From Hypomesus transpacificus (Eukaryota; Chordata; Actinopteri; Osmeriformes; Osmeridae): DNA of 64,000 nucleotides. Both the position numbers and the translations under genes were made by a program. The notes beneath the pieces were generated by a model that worked only from the letters and a program-made list of their open reading frames with translations, had not been told where the DNA came from and ran no database searches. Below are positions 1-29,262 of this stretch, piece after piece. Position 1 is the first letter of the stretch, and every line of letters starts with the position of its first letter. The stretch is taken from contig NW_025813783.1 in NCBI RefSeq assembly GCF_021917145.1, forward strand, positions 32,501-96,500, read 5' to 3'.

Positions 1-668
1 TCTCCCCTCTTCTCTCCTCTCCCCTCTTCTCTCCTCTCCCCTCTTCTCTCCTCCTCCTCTCCCCTCTTCTCTCCTCTCCCCTCTTCTCTCCTCCTCCTCT
101 CCCCTCTTCTCTCCTCCTCACCTCTTCTCTCCTCCTACTCTCCCCTCTTCTCTCCTCCTCCTCTCCCCTCTTCTCTCCTCTCCCCTCTTCTCTCCTCCTC
201 CTCTCCCCTCTTCTCTCCTCCTCACCTCTTCTCTCCTCCTCTTCTCCCCTCTTCTCTCCTCCTCCTCTCCCCTCTTCTCTCCTCCTCCTCTCCCCTCTTC
301 TCTCCTCCTCCTCTCCCCTCTTCTCTCCTCTCACCTCTTCTCTCCTCCTCCTCTCCCCTCTTCTCTCCTCTCCCCTCTTCGCTCCTCCTCTCCCCTCTTC
401 TCTCCTCCTCCTCTCCCCTCTTCTCTCCTCCTCCTCTCCCCTCTTCTCTCCTCCTCACCTCTTCTCTCCTCTCCTCCTTCTCTCTTCTCTCCTCCTCCTC
501 TCTTCTCTCCTCCTCCTCTCCCCTCTTCTCTCCTCTCCCCTCTTCTCTCCTCTCCCCTCTTCTCTCCTCCTCTCCCCTCTTCTCTCCTCCTCTCCCCTCT
601 TCTCTCCTCCTCCTCTCCCCTCTTCTCTCCTCCTCACCTCTTCTCTTCTCTCCTCCTCTCCTTCCCCT
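1..668. repeat. Pyrimidine-rich minisatellite at the window edge
   Basis: A block made only of C and T (with rare A) on the + strand, built from variants of a short unit resembling CCCCTCTTCTCTCCTCCT. It runs off the left edge. It should lie in an agbl4 intron upstream of the first exon seen at 1313. The open frames across it are products of the repeat and are not genes. Confidence 0.9.
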
Positions 669-1312
669 CCCGTGTTGGAGACGTAGATCACAGAAGTTAA
701 TCAGTCTGTGTGAGCTCCACAGTGTTTGTGGCTGCCCTCTAGTGTCTCCGCTGCGCCACTGCGCCCCAGTCTGACTGCACTAAATGTCCAGCAGGCAGGA
801 GAGAGACATGAGCTCCAAACGTCTTGTTGTTGACTGTTGACCCTCAAAGGTTGTTTCCATCAGAGGGGATGATGAGGGCAGGCTTGCTCAACAGCGATAT
901 CACAGCATATTAGAATGTGGTCAATTACCCTCCCACCCACCCACCCTCCCGCCCTCCCTCCCTCCCTCCCTCCTCCCTGCTCCTCCCTGTCAACTGATCC
1001 AGGTCCACTAGTTGTGAGAGCAATCGAACAGATGCATGCTGGGAAGAGAATCAATCAGGGCTGAGTCCAAATGTGTGTGACAGGATCTGTATTGTTGGAC
1101 ACAAGCTATTTCAAAGTCACTAACACTGAGTTACCATGTCAATAACTGAATACCCTTGATATGATGAGTATAATATGGTAAAAAAATGACAGCTATACCC
1201 TCCCCTCCTTCTTCAGCTGTTCACCGTGCTGAGCTGGGAATATTTGACTTGACGCTGTGTGTGCGTGTCCATGTGTGTGTGTGTGCGTGTCCATGTGTGT
1301 GTGTGTGTCCAG

Positions 1313-20308
<18,996 letters not shown>

Positions 20309-20441
20309 ACCTGCCCAACAGCACCTGCTGCCTGGCGGACAGCTGGTCTGAGCCTGCTGTGTCTGTCTAAGACTCCTATCATCTCCTCTACTCACCTTAA
20401 GGCCCATGACATGGTCCCTTTCACACGCACATACACACACG

Positions 20442-20478
<37 letters not shown>

Positions 20479-21020
20479 TCGCATGAGGTTGGGGATTAGG
20501 AGTCAGGAAGAGAGGATGGGATTGGTAGGAAACAAGGGTACGTGTTTGAGGTTCATGCTGATAGGACAAGGACTCAATTTATGCACTCTTTAACACGCAC
20601 GGCCGTTATCAGCAGAGCAGCGTGCAGCTTCGCTCTCACAGACTGAGCACGCTCAGATAGCGTCCCGAAAGACTGGAAGGATGGACTTGACGCCTGACTC
20701 GAATTAAATGTTTGAAGTAGATCGAGTGTGACACATCTACAAACTCCATGAGGCCTTTAAATGAAAAGCTCATTTAAATTAGATTTCACCACATGCTTCC
20801 ACATTTCATAATGTGCGTGTAAGATTATTTTTGTTTCGTGAATGCATTTTCCTTTCAGTTTTTGAGTAGTGCACTGTAGCCTGTGTTTATTTTGCCTGTG
20901 TTTATTTTCTCATAGGCCTATGCATTACTCGAGTCACTTAAATCAAAGGTTTGTGATAATGGTGCTTTGTTAATTTCACTGTCAATGCACCGTTTATGGT
21001 GTGGATATGGATGAGCCGTG

Positions 21021-21026
21021 AATAAA
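21021..21026 (+). promoter_or_regulatory. agbl4: Candidate agbl4 polyadenylation signal
   Basis: AATAAA about 715 bases after the probable agbl4 stop and 265 bases before the spata6 start codon. The sequence between 20309 and 21290 holds no other gene that I can see. A (CA)n run lies at 20440-20475. Confidence 0.45.
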
Positions 21027-21290
21027 ACATGTACCACACCACCTGTGTGAAGTTGGCATAACCACCGCAAAACGTCGGCAAGATTTCCTAAATTGTGTGT
21101 GATCCGTTTATCCTGATTTGATTTGTGCTGGTTTGTGCAGAGCTGTGCTTTTTTTTAGTCACATGACAACTTCCCGGTTTCCTTCTTGTTGGTGGCAGCT
21201 ATGGCAACCGAGTTGCTAGCGTAGCCCGTTACCAAATGTTTGAAAATGGGCCGGTTGACTCCTCAAAAGAAGAAGCATTTTTCGGTTAAA

Positions 21291-24200
21291 ATGAATCAAA
21301 AATCTATGAAATGCACCGTGCGCGTGAGAATACAAGCTGTAAGTACGACGATTGTATGTGGACCAGAGCTAGTTAGCAAATGCGCAGGATGCTTTAGTTT
21401 TAACAAGTTGGGGTCATGCTGTTAGGCTAGCTAGCTAAATCAAGGATAAAACTGACAACGTATTAGATAACCTAATCTACTTTGACTAGCCAACAAAAAG
21501 TTTGATTTGTTAATTTACTTAGTTTAAGACAGGGCCTAGAATCTGCCTCAATTGCCCCACCCTAACCTCAAGATGGCTAAGAAGGAGCCTGGCTACTGTG
21601 CAATACTGCAGCAAGATAGACTAAGACTTTTCTAAAAGATACTAAGCAGCGCAAGGATTACAATATCTACTAGTACAGCAGATCTAGTCCAAGTAATTTT
21701 TCTGTGCTAGCTAGAAAATCACGAAAGCCATTGACTAAACAGAAAGCATCGGCAGATAACATGTCCTGGAGTGGTTCTGCCCTGCGGGAAGGACGTCTAT
21801 CTGAGTGTGTGTGTGATGGGCCAGTACCGGAAGACAGGCTGTCTGCCTCCCGTATTCCCCCTTCTCTTCCATCACAACATGGAGTTCGTCAAGGTACAGC
21901 TCACCGTTTCACGATCGAATCTATTCTGTACCCGCGGCATGGCAAAGTGTTAACATTAATGATCTATTTGAGCCTTTCCATCTCTGATTGTATCCTTCGT
22001 ATGGCTTGTCCCTAGTCCTACTCTGGAGCATTACATCCTAATGACATAGCAGACCTACTGGAAGGTAAGAGGCTGAAAATACAGTATCACATTTCTCTGC
22101 ACTAAGTCTTCTGTGTTGACTTGTTGTCACAGTGCTGATGAAGTGTGTGTGTGTGTTGTCCCTGACCAGCTGACATCACAACCTTTGAACTGATTCAACT
22201 CCTCCCCCCAGGCATGTAATTTACATTTAGTCATTTATCAGACGCTTTTATCCAGAGCGACTTACAGTAAGTACAGGGACAGTCTTTTAAAAATGCAAAT
22301 CCAATTTCCCTCAGGTGGGACAAATAATAAAGGAAGTTTAAAGTGTGTGTGTGTGTGTGTGTGTGTAGAGGGTGAGGTCCTGGCCACTGTAGAAGCAAAC
22401 ACAAGAGAGTTCTTGTACCCAGGACCCAGGCAGACGTGGAGAGCAGGTGCTCCTGAGAGAGAGATTCTGATGAAGAGATCCATCACTTTCCCGGTACGCT
22501 TCTCTCTAGCTCTCTCTCCTGCTCCTCTTTCATCCCCCTCTCTTCCACTCTGCCTTTTCCTCCTCTACCTTATGTCTTGCTTCTCCTCTTCCTCCTCTTC
22601 CTCCTCTTTTTCCTCTACCTTATGTCTTGCTTCTCCTCTTCCTCCTCTTCCTCCTCTTCTTCCTCTACCTTATGTCTTGCTTCTCCTCTTCCTCCTCTTC
22701 CTCCTGTTGCCATATCTGCCATATCTGCTTCACATCTCCTAAACCATTTTTCTCTCCCATCTCGGTTTTTCCGCCAGAGCACGGTAATTGCAGATTTGTA
22801 GATGTGTGTTTTGTAAATGGATCTTCCAGGCCGTGTTCCTATCTGATGCCTCTCTCGTGAGTGAGCCTCCATCTCCCTGTTAATGGCTTGTGTGTCTGTT
22901 CTCCCTTCAGGGAATCTCCCCCAAAGTGGAGTTTACTACCACGTCCGTCATCCAGGAGTGTGATGGGAGAGATATCAAGCTCGCCTCGCCTGTAAGTCCA
23001 CCATCCCCTTCTCAATGTCTTTAAACCCAGACAGTCTAAAACTTATGGTGTGCGCTTGACTCACCCCTCTGTCGGAACAGAGATTGCACCTTTTGGAACA
23101 ATTTGGTGGGTTCTTAGGTACCTTGACGGGCTAAATCAAGCATACCTGGGTTCCACAGGGTGTGTCAGCGCTGGGTTCCTGGGTGTGGGGATGGACTGGG
23201 TTGAGCTGGGAGAGATGTGTTGGGACCCAGGATGCCCTGGGGCCTTGGCAAGCCCAACAGGGAGAGTTGGCTGAAGCACTTCAAGTAGAACAACCTTGTA
23301 TGACCTCACCCAGTCCACAGCCACAAACACACACTAAGTGAATTGATTTTCTGCCTGCGGACCATGGAGGCTGGGTCTGATCATGTCACTGATAAGCACT
23401 CAATGTTCCTGTCAGCCTGGCCCTATCCTTTAGACAGACACAGAGGGATTCTCCCTGGTACTCTAAAGAAGGTTATTGTCTGTTATTCTCTCTCTCTCTT
23501 CTCTCTCTTTTCTCTCTGCTTTGCACCTCTTATTGTTTCCATGGCTACTGCCGCCCGTCCATCCCTCGCTGTGTTAGCGGCCAGGTTCTGAACGTATCTG
23601 CCCTCTCTGTGGGAATGTAATTACAGTGGGACAGATCACCTGGCTGATGCCCCGCCTCTGGCCCTGCTGCCTCTGGCCCTGCTGCCTCTGCTGCCTCTGG
23701 CCCTGCTGCCTCTGGCCCTGCTGCCTCTGGCCCTGCTGCCTCTGCTGCCTCTGGCCCTGCTGCCTCTGGCCCTGCTGCCTCTGCTGCCTCTGCTGCCTCT
23801 GCTGCCTCTGCTAAATACAACACTCTGTTCAGCTCAGACAACAGCTAACTTAGTCCAACAGTCAACCAGCCAGTCAACGCCAAAACCATCCATTTGGTCA
23901 GTCAGTTAGCCAGCTAGTCTGTCCCACAATCAACCAACCAGCCAGTCAGCCAGGCAGTCAGCCAGGCAGCAAGCCAGCCACAACAGCAGGTAGGCAGAGT
24001 TGAGTCTCACCAGCAACAGCAGGCTCCAGTGTCTCCTATCTCTTCTGTGTGTCCTTTGGATGTAAAGGGCACCTGGCGTTCAGACGCATCAAATCTCCAT
24101 TTACTGTAGAGCCGGGCGGAGCACTGCAGCCTCCCACACTGTGTGTGTGTGTGTGTAATCCCCTCAGTAACGGCTTCACTCCTACAGGGCTGTCTGGAAC

Positions 24201-27200
24201 ACAGCAGGACAGAGAGAGATGAGGAGAGAGAGATGAGAAGAGAGAGAGAGAGGGTAAACAAGAAAGATAGTCGTCCATTTTGGTGGTCCAGGGGATGTGT
24301 TCATATTCAGTCCAGAGCAGGTCTATGCAGCCTGCAGGTGAGGCCTGGTACTGCTCCACACCACAGTCAGCAGTTTGAATGGTGCTTGCCAGGAAGAAGT
24401 ATGTTCTACTGTGGGCACCAAGAGGATGAGGAGGTGTGTGTGTGTGAGAGTGTGTGTGTGTGTGTGTGTGTGAGAGTGTGTGTGTGTGTGTGAGAGTGTG
24501 TGTGTGTGGGGGGGTCTTTTCTCTCTTTCCTAAAGGATCGTCAGGATGGCCATTACAGTTGATAGGCCACATTCCTTCTCCTCTTTTCTCTTTCTCAGAG
24601 TTAGAATAATAACAACCCTTTCAAACTGTCCGTCCATAGAGAGAACGGGGTAAATTTCTTTCTCTCTCTCTTTTTCTCTCTTTTTCTCTCTGTCTTTCTT
24701 TCTCTCCCTCCCTCCCTCCCTCCCTCCCTCCCTCCCTCCCTCCCTCCCTCCCTCTCTCTCCCGCTGGTTTCCCAGACAGCTGTCTGCTCCCATTCTCTGC
24801 TTGTCTGTCTCACTTGGCTCCTGTTTGCCTGTGTGCTCGTCCCCCTACACAACACGGCTGTGGACTTGACACGCTGCCACTGCTTTGGAAATGGCTTCTT
24901 TCTATGTTCTTTTTTCCTCGGCCTCGATTTGCACGTCTTTGAACCGGCGTTTAATAAGCTGCTTGTAGGGTTAGGGTTTGTTTGCTCAAGGACAGACCTG
25001 CTTCATCACCAGCGTCCAACATCGCTCTCTAATCTCATCTGACAGACAGACGACCCTCAGCCAGGGAGACTGACCCCCCCCCCCCACACACACACACACA
25101 CACAGAGGCAGTGGGAGAGGAGAGAAGAGAGAGAAGAGAATATAAGGACAAAATGAAGAAGGAGGGAAAATAATTCCACTTTGTTTTAATGGCATTAAAT
25201 CGGTCCACTCCAAATGGCCAATCTCAATCAGGATTTATTTATTCCATTTGCTAAAGATGACTGTAATGTGCTTGGCTTGCTCAATTAGCCTTTAGAATAG
25301 ATTGCCTTTTTTGTTGTTTTTTACGAGCAGGTAAAGCCATCGTTATATTAGCCCTAAAGCAGGCGGTCAAATGCAATTAACATTTTTTTTACGTATTTAT
25401 CCTCAGTGCAGGTCTCTAGGGTCTGTCCTGATATTGAGTCTTGAAATGTTGTTAGCGATGCAAGCCGTCCTGTAACCCAGGTGATATGAAATACACAGTG
25501 TCGTTTTTGCTTATTAAACCTTTGTTGAAGGTTACCTGAACTACATGGTAGGGAACTCAGTATTTCCACGGTATTCATGTCCTCATAAGCATTCCCTTCA
25601 AAATCAAATGTCATCTCGTCTCCCCAGCCCTGCTGTCCTGACCCAGCCACGCCCAACCCACCTCCGTCTCCGGGCCAACGGGGTTCCCCTCGCGCAGTGG
25701 CTGATGGGAGCTGTAGTCCCAGCGGGTACCAGCAGCCCACGGTGGCGTCTCGGAGCCGCGCCCTGTCTCCATACACCCACCGCCGGATGTGCCAGCTGTC
25801 CTGGGACGCTGTTCAGAGGCTGGCTCACCTCCGCCTGGGCCCACACCGCTTCCGGAAGGAGACCGACACGCACACGCCCTTCCTGGTAACCTAGGGAGAC
25901 CGACACGCACACGCCCTTCCTGGTAACCTAGGGAGACCGACACGCACACGCCCTTCCTGGTAACCTAGGGTGACCGACACACGCACACGCCCTTCCTAGT
26001 AACCTAGGGAGACCGACACACGCACACGCCCTTCCTGGTAACCTAGCTGGTAGAGCATTATAAGTGTGTTGGTTGAGGGATTAGCATATCTGTCCTCTGA
26101 TCCTGCAGGTAGCCCCGCCCCTCTGTCCTGTGATCCTGCAGGTAGCCCCGCCCCTCTGTCCTCTGATCCTGCAGGTAGCCCCGCCCCTCTGTCCTCTGAT
26201 CCTGCAGGTAGCCCCGCCCCTCTGGCCTCGGATCCTGCAGGTAGCCCCGCCCCTCTGTCCTCTGATCCTGCAGGTAGCCCCGCCCCTCTGTCCTCTGATC
26301 CTGCAGGTAGCCCCGCCCCTCTGGCCTCGGATCCTGCAGGTAGCCCTGCCCCTCTGTCCTCTGATCCTGCAGGTAGCCCCGCCCCTCTGTCCTCTGATCC
26401 TGCAGGTAGCCCCGCCCCTCTGGCCTCGGATCCTGCAGGTAGCCCCGCCCCTCTGTCCTCTGATCCTGCTCTTAAACCCCGTTAGGAGCCCCAACATCAA
26501 AGCTGCCCTTCCTGGATTAGGAGGGGGGGTGAAGGGGTTGTGTTCGTGATATCAGAATGGCATTTGGAGTGAGACACCCCGGCCCTTTGTGACGCGTCGC
26601 TTTCACGCTCAGACGATCCTCGGGGCCACAATTAACCCACATGATTAAAAGTCAAGCCTCGATTAACAAATAGGTACATATTTAAGTAGCTCGCCGCACA
26701 TTGAATGCATTATTGCTGTGTACTTTAGAGAACACCGACACCTTGTTTGTGTGTGTAGCCGATGGCGTAGCTCGTGTGTGTGTGTGTATTGCTGTGTAAT
26801 TGCGTTGCCAGCGGTGGAATAGCGAGGCGCGAGGGTTGACTTGGCCTGGTCGACAGGCTCCAGAACAGGAGGGTTGACTTGGCCTGGTCGACAAGCTCCA
26901 GAACAGGAGGGTTGACTTGGCCTGGTCGACAAGCTCCAGAACAGGAGGGTTGACTTGGCCTGGTCGACAGGCTCCAGAACAGGAGGGCTGGCAGGAACTG
27001 CGGAAAGTTTCCTCCTCGCAGCTGACCTTTCTGTGACCTTTGCAGGGAGGTGATTGATATTGGAATGGAAAACAAACACGTCAGGATAAATGAGGTTTGC
27101 GTGTGCGTAGGTGTGCATGTGTGTAGGAGTGTGTGTGCGTAGGTGTAGGAGTGCGTGTGTGTAGGTGTGCGTGTGTGTAGGAGTGTGTGTGCGTAGGTTT

Positions 27201-27582
27201 GCGTTATGTTCGTTATTACAGTGCCCCTTTGTTTGTCTGACATATGAGTCTTGAGGCAGTTCACTGCAGTGTCCGTTAACATGGACAGTGACTGCTGCTG
27301 TTGTTGCTGTGGTGGTGTTGTTGTGTTGTTGAAGTTGTGGTCTGCTGTTTCCCAGGTGCCTCGTTCTCTCAGCTCCTCCATGGTAGAGTCTCCCTCACCT
27401 CGTCTCTCCGCGCCCAGACACACACGCAGTCTGCACTCCAGCCTCTCTCCATGCCACACCACCCAACACACAGGTACTGCACACACACACACACCACCCA
27501 ACACACAGGTACTGCACACACACACACACACCACCCAACACACAGGTACTGCACACACACACACACACCACCCAACACACAG

Positions 27583-27614
<32 letters not shown>

Positions 27615-29228
27615 GGTACTGCACACACACACACACCACCCAACACACAGGTACTGCACACACACACACACACACACAGGTACTGCACACACACACACAC
27701 CACCCAACACACAGGTACTGCACACACACACACACCACCCAACACACAGGTACTGCACACACACACACACACACACAGGTACTGCACACACACACACACA
27801 CCACCCAACACACAGGTACTGCACACACACACACACCACCCAACACACAGGTACTGCACACACACACACACACACACAGGTACTGCACACACACACACCA
27901 CCCAACACACAGGTACTGCACACACACACACACCACCTACAGGTTCCTCCATGCGGGCACTGAACACACACGGGTACTTAGATGTCTCAGCCAACCATCA
28001 TCAGTTGAGTTCTGATCCAGGACTGAACACGGGGACTGAACACAGGGACAGTCCTTAAAGTCTAAGTCCTGAAGCCTGCTACCAAACTGACCCTCTCTCT
28101 CTTTCTCTTTAGACTCCTCCCTCTTGGGCTCCTATAGGCCAAAGTCTGGAAGGAAGTCCTCCAAACAGGAAGTTCCCAAAACACCCTTGAGAGGATTCCT
28201 GCCTCCGCCAGCCCAGTCCACCCCTGGCTCCGCCCCCGGGAGACCCCAGTCCACCCCTGGCTCCGCCCCCAGGAGACCCCAGTCCACCCCTGGCTCCGCC
28301 CCCGGGAGACCCCAGTCCACCCCTGGCTCCGCCCCCAGGAGACCCCAGTCCACCCCTGGCTCCGCCCCCGGGAGACCCCAGTCCACCCCTGGCTCCGCCC
28401 CCGGGAGACCCCAGTCCACCCCTGGCTCCGCCCCCAGGAGACCCCAGGCCCTCAGTGGCTCCTCCCTTAGAGAGAGGTGAGGCGTTGGGATCAGACTGGT
28501 CTCTGTCTTCCTTCCTTCCTAGTTCTCTTGGTTAATCTGTCTCTGATTAGTCGTGTTAGATCTCGTCACCAGTCAGGAGAAACACTCTCAGTATCCCTCT
28601 ATTCATGTTACGATCTCTATCTCTAGTTAAAGGACAGAGCTTCAATACACACAGTCTCCAGGGTCAGAGGTGTTCCGGTGTTCTCAAACTATCATTTGAA
28701 CTAATATGAAACACATAGTCATTGGCCGGATTCTAGCCAACTTCCTTTCAGGTGAACTTAAAAAAAACAAAAAACAACAAGCTTATCTGTTTTCATAGAA
28801 TCTTCTGGAGAATCACCCAGCTGGGAGTCGTGTCTGAACCATCCATGTTTGTACAAAAGATGTAGAAAGGATTGCAGCTGTAAACCTGCCGCTCCCATGT
28901 GAATTGCCAATTATGTGGTATTGACAAATCCCACTGCTGGTCCCGAGGCCGGTACCACGGCCGGCCAAATACAACAGAACCGTCTGTGCCAGCGGTGAAC
29001 GTCGGTTCTGATCTTTGTTTTAATCACGCAGCTCGCCATCCGGGAGCGACACATTTTCTCCCTTGCTCTCCCTCTCTCTCTCCCTTTCTCTCCCTCTCTC
29101 CCTCTACTTCTCTCCCTCTCCTCTCAGATGACAGCACACGTTGCTCAGTCATGTTCAGTCTTTACTTAAAAAGCGAGAGGAGACCAGGATCCCTGAAAAG
29201 AGAGGAGAGAGAGAGGAGAGAGAGAGAG

Positions 29229-29262
<34 letters not shown>

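Noticed and set aside
26066..26500. 139-codon frames on both strands
   Set aside because: 33-bp repeat translated in stop-free phases; located in a spata6 intron.
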